Below, piece after piece: positions 32,498 through 43,667 of a DNA stretch of 64,000 nucleotides. This stretch comes from a virus, in IMG/VR virus record IMGVR_UViG_3300043438_000976, positions 1-64,000 of that record. The stretch is one strand, 5' to 3'. The position numbers and the translations under genes were made by a program. Under the pieces are notes generated by a model. It saw nothing but the letters and a program-made list of their open reading frames with translations. It was not told the origin of the DNA and did no database searches. The first letter of the stretch is position 1; every line of letters starts with the position of its first letter.

Positions 32498-34067
32498 CGA
32501 AGATTGTGAGGGGTGTTGCAGAATTAAAAACCTGATACAATGCTTTAGCTGAGCCACCTTGTAAGCTGCCCCAGTTAGTGTAGCCAGAACCGCCGTAATA
32601 ACTTTCGTTAACTTTCCATGTGCTGCCTGTAGAAGTTGTCCAATTTAAACACTGTTGTTGAGTCATCTGTGGTCTTGCCTGTAACACATTGGCCAATACA
32701 CCCACTACCTGTGGACATGCTTGACTGGTTCCGGATACGGCATTTAGATAGTAATTAGAATTTCTAGGATCCGCTACCGCAGGATATGCATATGCACTAT
32801 TTGCATATGCACCCATAATATAATCTCCTGGGGCCCATATATCTACCCCGGGTCCTGTGCAGCTAAAATCTCGTTTATGTTCGGGATTAACCGCAGCAGT
32901 TGCATAGGCTGCAATTGCACCGACACAGATTACTCCATTAGTACCTGCAGGAGTTGATCCTCTATGGTAATAATAAGTAAAGCCCGTATATTCAGTCCAA
33001 TAGTTGTTATAATCGAGACCACCGCTGACATCAATTTTATGACGATCGTTACCGGCAGCAGCTACTACAATAACTCCGGCATTGATACAACTTTCTATTT
33101 CAGCATTTAATGCAGGATAGAAATATCCGTGTACACCTATGCCACCTTCGGGAATTCCGATAGTTCCGTATGCCGCAGTAGTAGTTGATACGGCATAGTT
33201 AGTACTACGATATCTAATACCTGTTACTCTTGTGTAGCTATAAAAGAAACCAAAACTGCAATTAACAATAGTAGGTCTCTTGTAACCAGTTGTGGGATCT
33301 ACAGACTTAGCTACATGAAATGCTCTGATAGTTTGCCAAACTTCAAAGTCATCTAACAGTCCTAATTCTCTGCCATCTGTTATATCGTATTCTGTTGCCG
33401 CACCTGAACCAACTGAACGTAGACTATAGATATTTGCACCCGGTGCCCAACCCTGTGTATTGCCTGCCGCAATGCTGGCACAGTTGCTGCCATGTCCATC
33501 GCAGTCCCCTAAGAACCCGCCTGTGGGTGCAGATGTAATAATTCCGTGCTGTGTCCAGTCGTAATCTACAACTCTGCTACCTCCAGTACCGTCTGCATTA
33601 ACTGCAAATTCTGGATGGTTAGGCTCGACACCTGTATCGATAATAATTATATCAACTCCTGAACCATTTAGATTAAAAGTAAATGGACCAGTACTAGACC
33701 CAAACCCTGTTGGAAAATTAGTCACTGTGCTTAGGCATCTAATCAAACCCCAATTTTTTGAAGTCTGAAAAGGCTCAACTGATTTGTTAAAAACACCAGT
33801 TCTAATACCTGTTGTTCTTTTCTTAACGCCCATTTCAACAGGATCTCTATGAACTTCTTTGATCCTAAGATCGGACATCAGTGCCGCCGCTTCTTCGTCA
33901 GTTAGCATCACAGTAGAATTGTGCTCACTGTGCAGCATTGGGTTAATGATTTCTACGGCACGTTCTGGAATGGCTTCGTCTGAATAATCCGTAGTCAAAT
34001 CTGCATGAACGCCGGGCTTGTCATTTGGATTTTCAACTACGACATAATATTTTCGTAACATTGACAT
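32493..34067 (-). CDS. Subtilisin-like serine protease (S8) in the fibre block
   Basis: 524 residues. The triad is complete: D144 in DIIIIDTGVEPNHPEF, H192 in CDGHGSNCASIAAG, and S448 in VSGTSQACP, with oxyanion N340 in VAAAGN. A 110-residue N-terminal region (MSMLRKYYVVVENPNDKPG...) carries the VxTDEEAAALMSD-type pattern of an inhibitory prodomain. There is no signal peptide, so it probably acts inside the cell or in the particle; its place among fibre genes suggests virion assembly or host-surface attack. It starts 4 bases after the collagen-like gene. Confidence 0.9.
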   Translation of the reverse strand: MSMLRKYYVVVENPNDKPGVHADLTTDYSDEAIPERAVEIINPMLHSEHNSTVMLTDEEAAALMSDLRIKEVHRDPVEMGVKKRTTGIRTGVFNKSVEPFQTSKNWGLIRCLSTVTNFPTGFGSSTGPFTFNLNGSGVDIIIIDTGVEPNHPEFAVNADGTGGSRVVDYDWTQHGIITSAPTGGFLGDCDGHGSNCASIAAGNTQGWAPGANIYSLRSVGSGAATEYDITDGRELGLLDDFEVWQTIRAFHVAKSVDPTTGYKRPTIVNCSFGFFYSYTRVTGIRYRSTNYAVSTTTAAYGTIGIPEGGIGVHGYFYPALNAEIESCINAGVIVVAAAGNDRHKIDVSGGLDYNNYWTEYTGFTYYYHRGSTPAGTNGVICVGAIAAYATAAVNPEHKRDFSCTGPGVDIWAPGDYIMGAYANSAYAYPAVADPRNSNYYLNAVSGTSQACPQVVGVLANVLQARPQMTQQQCLNWTTSTGSTWKVNESYYGGSGYTNWGSLQGGSAKALYQVFNSATPLTIFG

Positions 34068-34070
34068 TCC

Positions 34071-34904
34071 TTACGATATCACTGTTCTATCAGTGAATAG
34101 TCTCCAATTGGCTCCGTCATAGAAACAAGGTTGCCCACCGCCCGCAGCATCTACTACATAAAGTATTGCACCTTGTCGTGTAATTGCACCTAACGCAGAT
34201 AATTGTGCAGTAGTTGCAGTAGTTAATACAAAAGGACTGTTAACAGTAATTTGTCCAGCAGCCCGTAAATTAAGATCGTTGCCTGATTGAATAGTTGCAG
34301 CAGTGCTTACTCCGGTAACAGTTAGCGTTGAGATGTAAAGAGTCTGCACAGTGTAAGTATTGCCCACTACTGTAACAGCCCCAGTTGCTCCTAGATTACC
34401 TGTTGCACCAGTTAGTCCAGTTGAGCCAGTTAGGCCTATTTGACCCGTTGCACCAGTAATACCAGTAGCACCTGTTGCCCCTCTTAGACCAGTAGCACCA
34501 GTAGAACCGTCATTGCCAGTACCAGTAGCACCGGACGAACCAATTGCACCCGTAGCACCTGTGGCACCTTGACCAGTAGCTCCTTGTGGTCCGGTTGCCC
34601 CTTGAGGGCCAGTAGCACCTGTGCTGCCCTGTGCTGCCGCAGTTCCGGGGATTCCTTGCAATCCGGTAGCACCACCCGGTCCTGTTGATCCACTTTGCCC
34701 AGTTGCACCAGTAGCACCTGCAAACGCTACAGTTCCGTCTAATCCTCTAGGACCTGTGGCACCCGGCATACCAGTTGCACCTGTGGCACCTCTAGGTAAT
34801 GGGCCTGCAACCCATGCTGTTGATGTGCTGTTATAAACCCAAAGACTGCCGTTGTAAGTGTAAACTTGACCAGCTATCGGGCTTGATGGAAATTGAATTG
34901 CCAT
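34071..34904 (-). CDS. Collagen-like fibre protein (277 residues)
   Basis: The N-terminus has a beta module ([15 protein letters not shown]), then GATGxxG-type triplets from about residue 38 to 178, interrupted by PG(T/I)AAAQG. The C-terminal domain (about 180-277) includes [16 protein letters not shown] and ends [17 protein letters not shown], a closing module known from phage fibres. Collagen triplets with Gly at every third place should form a trimeric rod. Confidence 0.85.
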   Translation of the reverse strand: MAIQFPSSPIAGQVYTYNGSLWVYNSTSTAWVAGPLPRGATGATGMPGATGPRGLDGTVAFAGATGATGQSGSTGPGGATGLQGIPGTAAAQGSTGATGPQGATGPQGATGQGATGATGAIGSSGATGTGNDGSTGATGLRGATGATGITGATGQIGLTGSTGLTGATGNLGATGAVTVVGNTYTVQTLYISTLTVTGVSTAATIQSGNDLNLRAAGQITVNSPFVLTTATTAQLSALGAITRQGAILYVVDAAGGGQPCFYDGANWRLFTDRTVIS

Positions 34905-37900
34905 TGTGTATTCCTATATTTCTAATTACGCACCACGCATCATGCAGCCGTTAAACCATGTAATGTTTCCGCCAGCAACGGTAATATCTTTACTGCTGCC
35001 GCTAGTCTGTTGAATATAGACTTCAAAATAATCTCCAGTTCCGTTAGCATAAGCTATAGTGCTTACGCCCATGCTAAAGAAACTAGCACCTACTTCTGTG
35101 CCACTTGCATTCCAACCACGCTTATACTCTGATCCATTTTTCCAAATAACTAACATGCTTTCACCAGTACCCATAGTACCGCTTATGCGAACTGCGGCAT
35201 TTAGTTGATAATAACCTGCAACAGTGGGCGTAAATCTTGAACTGGCAAAATTTCCATTAGTGTCAAAATCTTCAAGTTGGAACAACACTTTTTGTTGTGT
35301 TCCAGAAGTAATTGTCTGCGTTACTCCCGAGTCTGGATAAACTGAGAATGCAGGGCCGTTTACAGCCTGACTATTATTGACTGAAATATTTCCGCCAACA
35401 TGTAAGTTTCCGCCAATGCCAGCACCACCTACAACTTGTAGAGCACCAGAGTTTGTTGAAGTTGCACTGGTAGTATTTGTAATTGTAAAGACGCTACTTA
35501 ATGGATTTGCAATTGCACCTGTTGCACCAGCAGGACCAGTGGCACCTGTAAATCCTTGAAATCCTCTTGCACCAGTAAGACTAATAGACCAATCTTTAAA
35601 TGTTCCCGGCCCGTTAATGGTATATGGAGCAATACCTATATTAGTGCCAGTATACCATTCAACGTAGCCGTCAATAACTGTGCTAAATGCAGTACTGGTA
35701 AATGCCACTGCACGAACACGAGTTGATGTTGTATACGCATTAGTTCCGTATGCTTTATCAACTTGAAATACAAAAGTCGAAGTACTGGTAGTTATAACTA
35801 AGGTAGTTGATGTAGAAATTAGTTGTAGGTATCCAGGTCCAGTTGATCCTGTTGGACCAGTGGCACCAGTAGATCCCCATAGACCAGTAGCACCAGTAGA
35901 TCCCCATTGCCCTGTAGCCCCAGTAGACCCAAACTGTCCGGCTGCACCTGTAGCACCGGTAGAACCACTACCAGTAGCACCTGCTGGGCCAGTAGCCCCT
36001 GTTGATCCTCTAGTTCCAGTCGGTCCTGTAGCACCTGTTGCTCCAAACGCTCCGGTAGTGCCTTGAATACCTGTAGCACCTGTACTACCGAACTCACCAA
36101 CGGCACCTGTAGCACCGATGAATCCAGTTGCACCAGTTGAACCTGTGGCACCCAGACCAGTTGAACCTGTTAATCCGGTTGCTCCTGTTGATCCTTGATC
36201 ACCTTGCGGTCCAGTTGAACCTGAAGCACCTTGACCGGTGGCACCGTTTTGTCCCTGTGGGCCTGTAGCACCCTGTGCACCGGTTGCACCTGTAGCACCA
36301 GATCCTGTAGCACCTGCTGGACCAGTAGCACCAGTAGCACCTGTTGCTCCAATAGCACCTGTCGCTCCAGTTGCACCTGCTCCGGTTGCACCAGTTGATC
36401 CCTGAGCACCAGTAGCACCAATATTTCCTTCAGATCCTTGAGGTCCAGTAGAACCTGTGCCGCCTTGCAATCCAGTTGCACCAGTAGATCCAATTTCTCC
36501 CTGAGCACCTGTTGCTCCTTGACCTGCAAACGTTCCAGGAATGCCTTGGGGCCCAGTAGCACCTTGAGGACCAGTAGCACCTGTAGCACCTGTAGCACCT
36601 GTTGAACCAACTGGCCCAGTTGCACCTGTAGCACCTGTAGCACCAGTTGATCCAATATTTCCTGTAGCACCTGTACTACCACTACCTGTTGCCCCTTGAA
36701 GTCCAGTAGCACCGGTAGCACCAGTAGATCCAATTTCTCCCTGAGCACCTGTAGCACCTGCACCAGTAGCACCTTGAGGTCCAGTAGCACCGGTAGCACC
36801 AGTAGATCCAATACCCGTTGCTCCGGTAGCACCATCCGGTCCTGTAGAACCTCTAGCACCTTGTCCGCCGACTAATGTTATAGTCCATGCTTGGAATGTT
36901 CCTGCACCAAAGCTAGTTAACGGTCTAATAGTGAGCTGATCTCCAATAAAACTTTCAACAATGCCGTCAAAGTTTGATAAAATATCAGCGTCCGCAGTAG
37001 CCCTTACTCTAGAACTTACTGTATACGCTACAGTACTAGACGATAAATGAGTTACGAAAGTTACAGTGTTTAAACTGATAGTTGCAGTAGTTTGAGAATA
37101 CAAAGGAATGAAACCAACTCCGGTTGCACCTGTGCTACCACTACCAGTTGCACCAGTTGCACCGTCTACGCCCGGCAATCCGCTTGCACCAGTAGACCCT
37201 TGACCTGCAAATGTGCCAGGAATGCCTTGGGCACCAGTTGCACCGGTTAAGCCTGTAGCACCTGGCCCGCCAGTAAATCCGGTAGCACCGGTGGCACCCT
37301 GATACCCAGTTGCACCCGTAGCACCGACTGAACCAGTTGCTCCCGTTTCTCCAACAGCACCACCAGGACTTGCTGATACCCAAACAGAACCGTTGTAAGT
37401 AAACAGTTGTCCTGTTTCTTGAGTATCAAGCCACATGTCCCCAGCCGCTGCCACCGATGGTCTTGAAGTTGAAATTACTGCGGTCAGTCTAGGACCAGTT
37501 GCACCAGTCGATCCTCTAGTGCCAGTTGCACCCCGAGCACCAGTTGCACCCATTGAAACTACATTGACTACACCTTCAACAATTTCTAAACCGTCGCCTA
37601 CTATAATTGTTCCTAGAGTAGAAGTAGTTGCAGTAGTAGCAACAGTTGTTACATTTAAAAATCCTTCTTGGTCAATATTTAAACCATCGCCAATTTTAAT
37701 TCCGCCAATAGTGCTAGTAGTTGCCGTTGACACATTGAATGTGACTAATTCATTATTAATGAATTCGCCTAACTGCCCTACAGTCATCTGTTTAGTTAGG
37801 TTGCCGTCAGCAACAGGCATACTAGTTGCCGTTGTTATTGAACCAATAACGGGTAGATTACTAATGGTACTCATTTAACTAAACACTCCACAATGCCTGA

Positions 37901-40270
37901 ACCGTTTTCTAATGCAAATGCAAATGGTTGTCGGCCATTGCTAGTTGTACTGCCTTTGCCATCCATGTACGGCCAAATAGGTTCGCCTTTTAACACGTAC
38001 CCTTCTACTTTAACTGGTACACGACCAGTTAACGCAATATATGTTCCGCCTTCTAATTCACTATTCATCATATATGCAGGCTTACCGGAGACTACACCGA
38101 TAACATAACAGTCACTAGTTGTTACCGCGGTAACTTCTGCAATGCCACCAACTGTCATCACAGTACCGACTGAGTATTCTCGGTCTGTTAGATATTTTTC
38201 TGCCAAGTCAGCATACACTGCAACAGTAGCAGTTCCTCTAAAGAACGATCCTCTAATATCACCTAGGTCATCTCTTGCAACAATAGTAGCAGTAATATTA
38301 TCTTCATATCCTTTAGCATAGTATGTAAATCCGCCTGCATAAGGCACAATTTCTAAAGCTGCGGCCTGTGCATTACTCGAACCAGTAGCACCAGTTAATC
38401 CAGTGGCACCAGTTGATCCTTGAGCACCAGTTGCACCCGATGATCCTTGAGCACCTGTGGCACCTGTGGCACCATCATATCCAGCAGGCCCAGTAGACCC
38501 CCACAAACCAGTTGATCCTGTACTTCCTGGAAGTCCGATATCTCCTTGTGGACCAGTTGCTCCCATTGATCCAGTTGCACCAGTTGCTCCGGTCGCACCT
38601 GTTGATCCTATTCCAGTAGCACCAGTAGCACCCATTACACCTTCTGCTCCAGTTGCACCTGTAGCCCCACTAGGACCAGTAGCACCGGTTATTGGACCAA
38701 CACTTATTACGGAAGCATCGCTTAATGTAAATTCAATTATTGTATTGCTAGAAGTTAATGTAGCAGTGGTAATATATTTGCCTTGAGGACCAGTTGCACC
38801 AGTAGCACCAGATGCTCCTTCACTGCCTTGTAAACCGACTGCTCCGGTAGCCCCAGCCGGCCCTGTCGCACCTGTCGCACCTGTAGTTCCCGGTATACTT
38901 GGACCTTCTGAACCAGTAGCACCTGCAGGACCAGTAGCACCGGTTGCACCGGTTGCACCTGTAGTTCCTAACGGGCCAGTTGCACCTGTGCTGCCTTGTA
39001 ATCCAGTAGCACCTGTTGCACCTGTTGCTCCAATGGCACCTGTTGCACCTGTAGCACCTTGTCCTGTAGCACCTGTAGCACCCGGCTCTCCTTGGTTACC
39101 AGTAGCACCTGTGGCACCAGTTGAACCAATGCCTGTAGCACCAGTTGAGCCTAACTCGCCTTGAATACCAGTTGCACCGGTAGCACCGTCACCGCCAATT
39201 GGTCCAGTTGAACCAGTAGCACCGTCTGGACCGGTAGCACCGTCTGCTCCGGTTGCACCTGTAGCACCTAATCCAGTTGATCCTTGCGGACCAGTTGCAC
39301 CTGTAGCACCTCGGAGTCCGGTAGCACCAGTAGCACCAAAGTTACCTGTAGCACCTGTTGATCCTAACGGACCAGTTGCACCTGTTGTACCTAAGTCGCC
39401 AGTCGGTCCTTGAATGCCAGTAGCACCAGTTGCACCAAAATTGCCAGTAGCCCCAGTTCCGCCAACTGGTCCAGTAGCACCCGGACTGCCTATACCAGTT
39501 GCACCTGTAGTTCCTTGTCCAGTAGCACCAGTTGCACCTGCACCGCCAAATGGTGCACCTGCACTCCAGTTACCATCTCCGTTTTGTTTAATGTATAATG
39601 TTCCGGTACCTAGTTCTAAAAATGCAAAACCAAACGGACGATCATCATATTGACTTCGTTCGTCGTACGGAGTTGGCCAATACCCTACAGCATCAATAAC
39701 AAATGGCTGACCAATTTCCCCTGTTGCACCTGTAGCACCTTCGCCTGTAGCACCAGTTGAACCAATTGGTCCAGTTGAACCCGTACCGCCTTGACCTGCA
39801 AATGTTCCAGCAATACCAGTAGCACCTTGGGGTCCTGTAGAACCTGTTGATCCTTGAGCACCAGTTGCACCTGTACCGCCTTGGCCGGGAATACCTTGTT
39901 GACCAGTGGAACCAGTACCGCCTTGGAATGCTGCTATTCCGGGAATACCCTGGAGACCGGTTGCACCTTGTTCACCGGTTGCACCTTGGGCACCTGTAGA
40001 ACCAGTAGCACCGCTACCAGTAGCACCTGCACTACCTGTAGCACCTGCACTACCAGCAGGCCCTTGACTTCCGGTTGCACCAGTTGCACCCATAAATGCA
40101 GCAGTACCTGGGATACCTTGCGGACCAGTAGCACCAGTTCCTCCGGGATAGCCAATATCACCTTTTGGACCAGTAGATCCAGTTGAACCACCTTGCCCCG
40201 TAGCACCAGTTGATCCGCTGCCTGTGGCACCTCGTAGACCAATCGGTCCAGTGGCTCCGCTAGCACCTAC
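34400..40270 (-). repeat. Collagen-encoding tandem triplet repeats
   Basis: Long stretches of near-identical 9-base units (plus strand (A/T)GCACCTGTA-type, coding Gly-Ala-Thr) fill most of 34400-34790, 35840-36840, 37130-37340, 38380-38690, 38790-39550 and 39720-40260. They produce long proline/valine-rich shadow frames on both strands and are prone to recombination or assembly collapse. Confidence 0.85.
34926..37874 (-). CDS. Collagen-like fibre with duplicated globular inserts and C1q-like head
   Basis: 982 residues. N-terminal module [20 protein letters not shown] plus a beta domain, then the [10 protein letters not shown] module (about 150-166), then G-x-y triplets. Two related globular inserts of about 90 residues ([10 protein letters not shown]... 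and [10 protein letters not shown]...) split the collagen rods. The C-terminal 140 residues match C1q-type heads: AFSVYPDSG, then [21 protein letters not shown]1q domains trimerise and cap the rod, and may be the receptor-binding tip. Confidence 0.85.
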   Translation of the reverse strand: MSTISNLPVIGSITTATSMPVADGNLTKQMTVGQLGEFINNELVTFNVSTATTSTIGGIKIGDGLNIDQEGFLNVTTVATTATTSTLGTIIVGDGLEIVEGVVNVVSMGATGARGATGTRGSTGATGPRLTAVISTSRPSVAAAGDMWLDTQETGQLFTYNGSVWVSASPGGAVGETGATGSVGATGATGYQGATGATGFTGGPGATGLTGATGAQGIPGTFAGQGSTGASGLPGVDGATGATGSGSTGATGVGFIPLYSQTTATISLNTVTFVTHLSSSTVAYTVSSRVRATADADILSNFDGIVESFIGDQLTIRPLTSFGAGTFQAWTITLVGGQGARGSTGPDGATGATGIGSTGATGATGPQGATGAGATGAQGEIGSTGATGATGLQGATGSGSTGATGNIGSTGATGATGATGPVGSTGATGATGATGPQGATGPQGIPGTFAGQGATGAQGEIGSTGATGLQGGTGSTGPQGSEGNIGATGAQGSTGATGAGATGATGAIGATGATGATGPAGATGSGATGATGAQGATGPQGQNGATGQGASGSTGPQGDQGSTGATGLTGSTGLGATGSTGATGFIGATGAVGEFGSTGATGIQGTTGAFGATGATGPTGTRGSTGATGPAGATGSGSTGATGAAGQFGSTGATGQWGSTGATGLWGSTGATGPTGSTGPGYLQLISTSTTLVITTSTSTFVFQVDKAYGTNAYTTSTRVRAVAFTSTAFSTVIDGYVEWYTGTNIGIAPYTINGPGTFKDWSISLTGARGFQGFTGATGPAGATGAIANPLSSVFTITNTTSATSTNSGALQVVGGAGIGGNLHVGGNISVNNSQAVNGPAFSVYPDSGVTQTITSGTQQKVLFQLEDFDTNGNFASSRFTPTVAGYYQLNAAVRISGTMGTGESMLVIWKNGSEYKRGWNASGTEVGASFFSMGVSTIAYANGTGDYFEVYIQQTSGSSKDITVAGGNITWFNGCMMRGA

Positions 40271-40408
40271 CGCAGTTTCTCTACTAAAAAATGTTCCTAA
40301 TGTTTCTACAGTTACATAGTATGTTTGTCTGGTAGAAGTATCCGCTACTGGTATCAGAACAGCATTGGTTAGTGTGTTTAACGGTGGTAAATTACTTATT
40401 GTGCTCAT
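37871..40408 (-). CDS. Collagen-like fibre with DLAEKY-type C-terminal domain
   Basis: 845 residues. It begins [23 protein letters not shown], the same start as the neighbouring 982-residue fibre, then about 600 residues of G-A-T-rich triplets with one globular insert (about 225-290) and a second short one near 550. The last 165 residues contain [20 protein letters not shown] and [20 protein letters not shown], a domain shared with the C-terminus of the 2161-residue fibre. It overlaps the next gene by 4 bases. Confidence 0.85.
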   Translation of the reverse strand: MSTISNLPPLNTLTNAVLIPVADTSTRQTYYVTVETLGTFFSRETAVGASGATGPIGLRGATGSGSTGATGQGGSTGSTGPKGDIGYPGGTGATGPQGIPGTAAFMGATGATGSQGPAGSAGATGSAGATGSGATGSTGAQGATGEQGATGLQGIPGIAAFQGGTGSTGQQGIPGQGGTGATGAQGSTGSTGPQGATGIAGTFAGQGGTGSTGPIGSTGATGEGATGATGEIGQPFVIDAVGYWPTPYDERSQYDDRPFGFAFLELGTGTLYIKQNGDGNWSAGAPFGGAGATGATGQGTTGATGIGSPGATGPVGGTGATGNFGATGATGIQGPTGDLGTTGATGPLGSTGATGNFGATGATGLRGATGATGPQGSTGLGATGATGADGATGPDGATGSTGPIGGDGATGATGIQGELGSTGATGIGSTGATGATGNQGEPGATGATGQGATGATGAIGATGATGATGLQGSTGATGPLGTTGATGATGATGPAGATGSEGPSIPGTTGATGATGPAGATGAVGLQGSEGASGATGATGPQGKYITTATLTSSNTIIEFTLSDASVISVGPITGATGPSGATGATGAEGVMGATGATGIGSTGATGATGATGSMGATGPQGDIGLPGSTGSTGLWGSTGPAGYDGATGATGAQGSSGATGAQGSTGATGLTGATGSSNAQAAALEIVPYAGGFTYYAKGYEDNITATIVARDDLGDIRGSFFRGTATVAVYADLAEKYLTDREYSVGTVMTVGGIAEVTAVTTSDCYVIGVVSGKPAYMMNSELEGGTYIALTGRVPVKVEGYVLKGEPIWPYMDGKGSTTSNGRQPFAFALENGSGIVECLVK

Positions 40409-40411
40409 CTT

Positions 40412-43141
40412 TTATTCAACTAGTAGTGCGTTTCCATCAGAGTCAGTAATAATGATACCGTCTGGACCAGCCAGCACATTTAATGGTTGTACATCATCAA
40501 CATTCTTAATTGGGAACTTGAGATATTTATCGCCACTGTAATCTAGTGTTTGATCAATAATTAATCTATCAACTTCGAAATCAATTAACTTAAAGTCAAA
40601 TCCATTAAGCTCAATCTTTCTTTTAATTTTATAGCCTTCGCCGGGTAATGCATAACAAATTGGCATCGCTTTAATAAATCCTAAAGGTGCTCCAGTTGCC
40701 TGTTGAATAGTACTCATAAATCTAGGACGTAAATATTCGTCTACTTTAATAGTTTCGCCGTATATTTGAACGCTTTCTAGACTCTTTTGCCAGTTTTCAA
40801 CGCTATTACTGTATAAATTAACCAGTCCCTGATTAATCAAGAAACTGATATTATCCGGACTTTTCCCTAATGTATTACTTTGGCTGTCAATAATGTCAAC
40901 GTAGACAAAGTCGTAAACATAATTTCCTTGAGCGTCTTCTGCAGGAATTGTCTTGACATCTCCAAAATAGAATCTCTTATTGTAGAAATAATTCTGTAGC
41001 CCTAAAACGTATTCAGCTAAGTTTAATCGCTCAATGCCGTACTCTAAAGTCATTCGAATATCTTTTTGTAGCCCGAATGCTGGATCCGATGGTCGGTATA
41101 ATACCTTTGGATCGAATACATCTCTATTGTTAATAAAATCTCTATAGACTTTTCTTCTATGTCGTGCCATGAACGGTCTCATGTACACGCTGCTAAACGG
41201 AGTTGGATCGTTGTCTCCAATAAGAATTGTAAACTCTTGATCAATTGTTGCCAGTCGATAGGCATTAGTAGCTTCTACTGTAAACGTATATGCACGGTCA
41301 AATGTAGTTCCGCCACCATCGATGGTAAATTCTGTAGGTTGGTAGTAATCAACTTCAGTAGTTCCACCATAAGGAATTTTCCCCACAATACTTCCGTCAT
41401 TCTTAAATTCTAAACCTGCAGGTAATTCACCTTGTACAAATCTGTATTGAATTCCTAAGTCGGGTAAATTTTCATGTTGTGCTACTACTGATAGCTCACT
41501 TTGATATCCTGCTGCAATTGTTCCTACGGTAGAGGTAGTAATCCATTGTAAATCAGTGTTTACACTGCCTTGTAGTCTTAATTGAAATACTCTATCGCTT
41601 TTACTTTGATCTCCGGTCTTAGGATCAGTTTTAATCATCCTAATAGTAAATTTGTAATCTTCACTATATGCAGGTATGTACGGAATTTGTCCGTATAGGT
41701 CTCCAGACGTTTCATTTAAATTAAATCCGGGCGGCTTTTGACTCTCACTTCCAACGAATAGAATAGTATTATCTGGAATGTCGTCTCTTAGTGTAGTGTC
41801 ATATACTACCGTATCGCCTACAAGTACTGGACTATGTTTAATACCAACTACACAAGTTGAAGTAGTTCCTGTCACTGAACTGATTGTATAAGTAGTATCG
41901 TATATTGCATCGGGCACATATGTGTCCAATCTAAGCAATTGTCCAACTTGAGGCAAGCTAGACAAGCTCTTTAAATGCACCTCACTCATACCAGCACGGT
42001 TATACTTAGGTAAGAAGTCTGCACTTTCCCAATCCGTTCCGTTCCACACATAGCTAACAGTTTCATCTACTACATTGTACAAATCACCGATGGTATTAAC
42101 TAACGGTAACTCAGCAAACGTATCAACTACACCTCTTACAGTTACAGGTAAGCCACTTGGTCCTGTATTGTACTGAGTATCAGCAATAGCTCGTACTTCC
42201 GGATTTACACTAATATTATCCCAGATCCAATTAACTGCACCTAGTTCAGGGTGCGGATCATATGTTTGTATTCTAACAATTTGATAGTTCGCGGCACGAC
42301 GAATACCCAAGTTCGCCGGACTTAGCCAAGCAGGTGCATACAAGTAACTGTCGCCTGCTTGAAAACATCTTGCATCTGCTGAAATATACCCAGTGTCTGC
42401 ACGTAAGCTGTTTACATCAACAACTTGCAATTTAAATAATTTACGACTGCTATTAAAACTGTCAGTGGCAGTTACATAGAATTGATAAATTTTCTTAATG
42501 TATTTTGGACGATTAGTTTTATTTTCAATAATGAAAGCACTATCATACGGATAACGGTCATATTTTTCAGTGTCGTATCCGTTGCCTGAAACTCCAACCG
42601 GCTCTTCTTGCACAGTTATTTCATCAATAACGCCAGTTAATCTACCGTCTTCAGTTAATTTAATCCCTTTGGGTAGTTGCCCGTCTCCGTCTGCAATGTA
42701 ATATCTTAGTTTCATATTTTCAAACAAGACATTAGCTACAGCAGACAATTGATAATCTACAATATGTTCGTTTACTGCAAAACACTCACCACTGGTTCCT
42801 ACTGCTAGGAATCCGCTAGGAGTTACCCATACTGGATCTTGATTGCTAGTTACATCTACTGAAAACGTACGGTCAGCTACACCCTGTGCATTTTTTGCAC
42901 GAACTACAAATTGACTTCTAATTGTAGAAGGCACGCTCATAGGGTTTCCAATAATAAACCCAGTTGTAGTAGTCGACGTAGCAGTAGTTACTAATTGTAA
43001 AACCATTCCGTCCGGAAGCTTCCCGCTTATAACACTGAATGTAGATCCAGTGCCTTCAACTGAAAATGGTATATTAATAGCAGTTCGTTCTGTTAACGTG
43101 CCCAGGAACCCCGCATTGGTAATCCATACTGGTGCTGTCAT
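40412..43141 (-). CDS. Large virion protein with Ig-like (He_PIG-type) repeats
   Basis: 909 residues. Recurrent segments of the LPxGLxxxxxGxIxGxP type, as in LPKGIKLTEDGRLTGVI, PPGFNLNETSGDLYGQIP and LPAGLEFKNDGSIVGKIP, mark putative Ig repeats, each followed by a beta strand such as YKFTIRM or YTFTVEATN. The last 230 residues form a different domain (VYRDFINNRDVFDPKVLYRP...). Likely a tail or baseplate-linked structural protein. Confidence 0.8.
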   Translation of the reverse strand: MTAPVWITNAGFLGTLTERTAINIPFSVEGTGSTFSVISGKLPDGMVLQLVTTATSTTTTGFIIGNPMSVPSTIRSQFVVRAKNAQGVADRTFSVDVTSNQDPVWVTPSGFLAVGTSGECFAVNEHIVDYQLSAVANVLFENMKLRYYIADGDGQLPKGIKLTEDGRLTGVIDEITVQEEPVGVSGNGYDTEKYDRYPYDSAFIIENKTNRPKYIKKIYQFYVTATDSFNSSRKLFKLQVVDVNSLRADTGYISADARCFQAGDSYLYAPAWLSPANLGIRRAANYQIVRIQTYDPHPELGAVNWIWDNISVNPEVRAIADTQYNTGPSGLPVTVRGVVDTFAELPLVNTIGDLYNVVDETVSYVWNGTDWESADFLPKYNRAGMSEVHLKSLSSLPQVGQLLRLDTYVPDAIYDTTYTISSVTGTTSTCVVGIKHSPVLVGDTVVYDTTLRDDIPDNTILFVGSESQKPPGFNLNETSGDLYGQIPYIPAYSEDYKFTIRMIKTDPKTGDQSKSDRVFQLRLQGSVNTDLQWITTSTVGTIAAGYQSELSVVAQHENLPDLGIQYRFVQGELPAGLEFKNDGSIVGKIPYGGTTEVDYYQPTEFTIDGGGTTFDRAYTFTVEATNAYRLATIDQEFTILIGDNDPTPFSSVYMRPFMARHRRKVYRDFINNRDVFDPKVLYRPSDPAFGLQKDIRMTLEYGIERLNLAEYVLGLQNYFYNKRFYFGDVKTIPAEDAQGNYVYDFVYVDIIDSQSNTLGKSPDNISFLINQGLVNLYSNSVENWQKSLESVQIYGETIKVDEYLRPRFMSTIQQATGAPLGFIKAMPICYALPGEGYKIKRKIELNGFDFKLIDFEVDRLIIDQTLDYSGDKYLKFPIKNVDDVQPLNVLAGPDGIIITDSDGNALLVE

Positions 43142-43142
43142 A

Positions 43143-43667
43143 TTATAACCTAAACAAACTTACTTGAGCACGCCAAGAAATTACATTAGTAGCAGTTAGT
43201 CCGGAAACATTATAGGCCTGTACTCTCACTCGATTGTCATAGATTGATGTATCTACAATGTCCCAGTTGGCATTATTGGTGCTACCGTTTTCAAATAAGC
43301 TCACAATTCCTGTACCTAACACATGACTGGTAGTGCTATTCCAGGTTACCATATAGCTACTTCCGGAATCCTGTGTATCAGTAGTTTGGTTCTCTGCTAG
43401 AATATCTATGCTAGCACCTCTATATATTCTTTTATCAAATTCAAAAAGTTGCACAGCCGTAGAGTTGTCGCCCGGTAAGGTAAATGTGCCACCAAATGAT
43501 TGTAGTTCAATTGCAGGCACTTCACCACTATCGCTGATAACAACAGATGACGTACTGGAACTTTGAACTTGTGAAAAGTTTTGATTAATTTTGTGGAATG
43601 CTACTCGGAGACTATCACCGTCTCCTTTGTTTGCACTTGTTCCAGTGTTGATGTATTGTAATGCCAT
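43143..43667 (-). CDS. Fibre-associated virion protein
   Basis: 174 residues. The first 35 residues, YINTGTSANKGDGDSLRVAF then HKINQNFSQV, repeat the N-terminal module of the 2161-residue fibre upstream (IINIGSEPNDGTGDSVYAAF, QKVNSNF). The rest is beta-rich (YRGASIDILAENQTTDTQDS). The shared module probably fixes both proteins to the same virion part. One-base overlap with the giant fibre gene. Confidence 0.75.
   Translation of the reverse strand: MALQYINTGTSANKGDGDSLRVAFHKINQNFSQVQSSSTSSVVISDSGEVPAIELQSFGGTFTLPGDNSTAVQLFEFDKRIYRGASIDILAENQTTDTQDSGSSYMVTWNSTTSHVLGTGIVSLFENGSTNNANWDIVDTSIYDNRVRVQAYNVSGLTATNVISWRAQVSLFRL

Noticed and set aside
35377-39653. Many open frames rich in Pro/Val or Leu/Gln/Val on both strands of the collagen region
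   Set aside because: They are shadows of the Gly-Ala-Thr repeat read in other frames; they have no ribosome-binding sites and only low-complexity sequence.
34400-40270. Possible CRISPR array because of regular repeats
   Set aside because: Units are 9 bases, in frame, without spacers, and encode collagen triplets.
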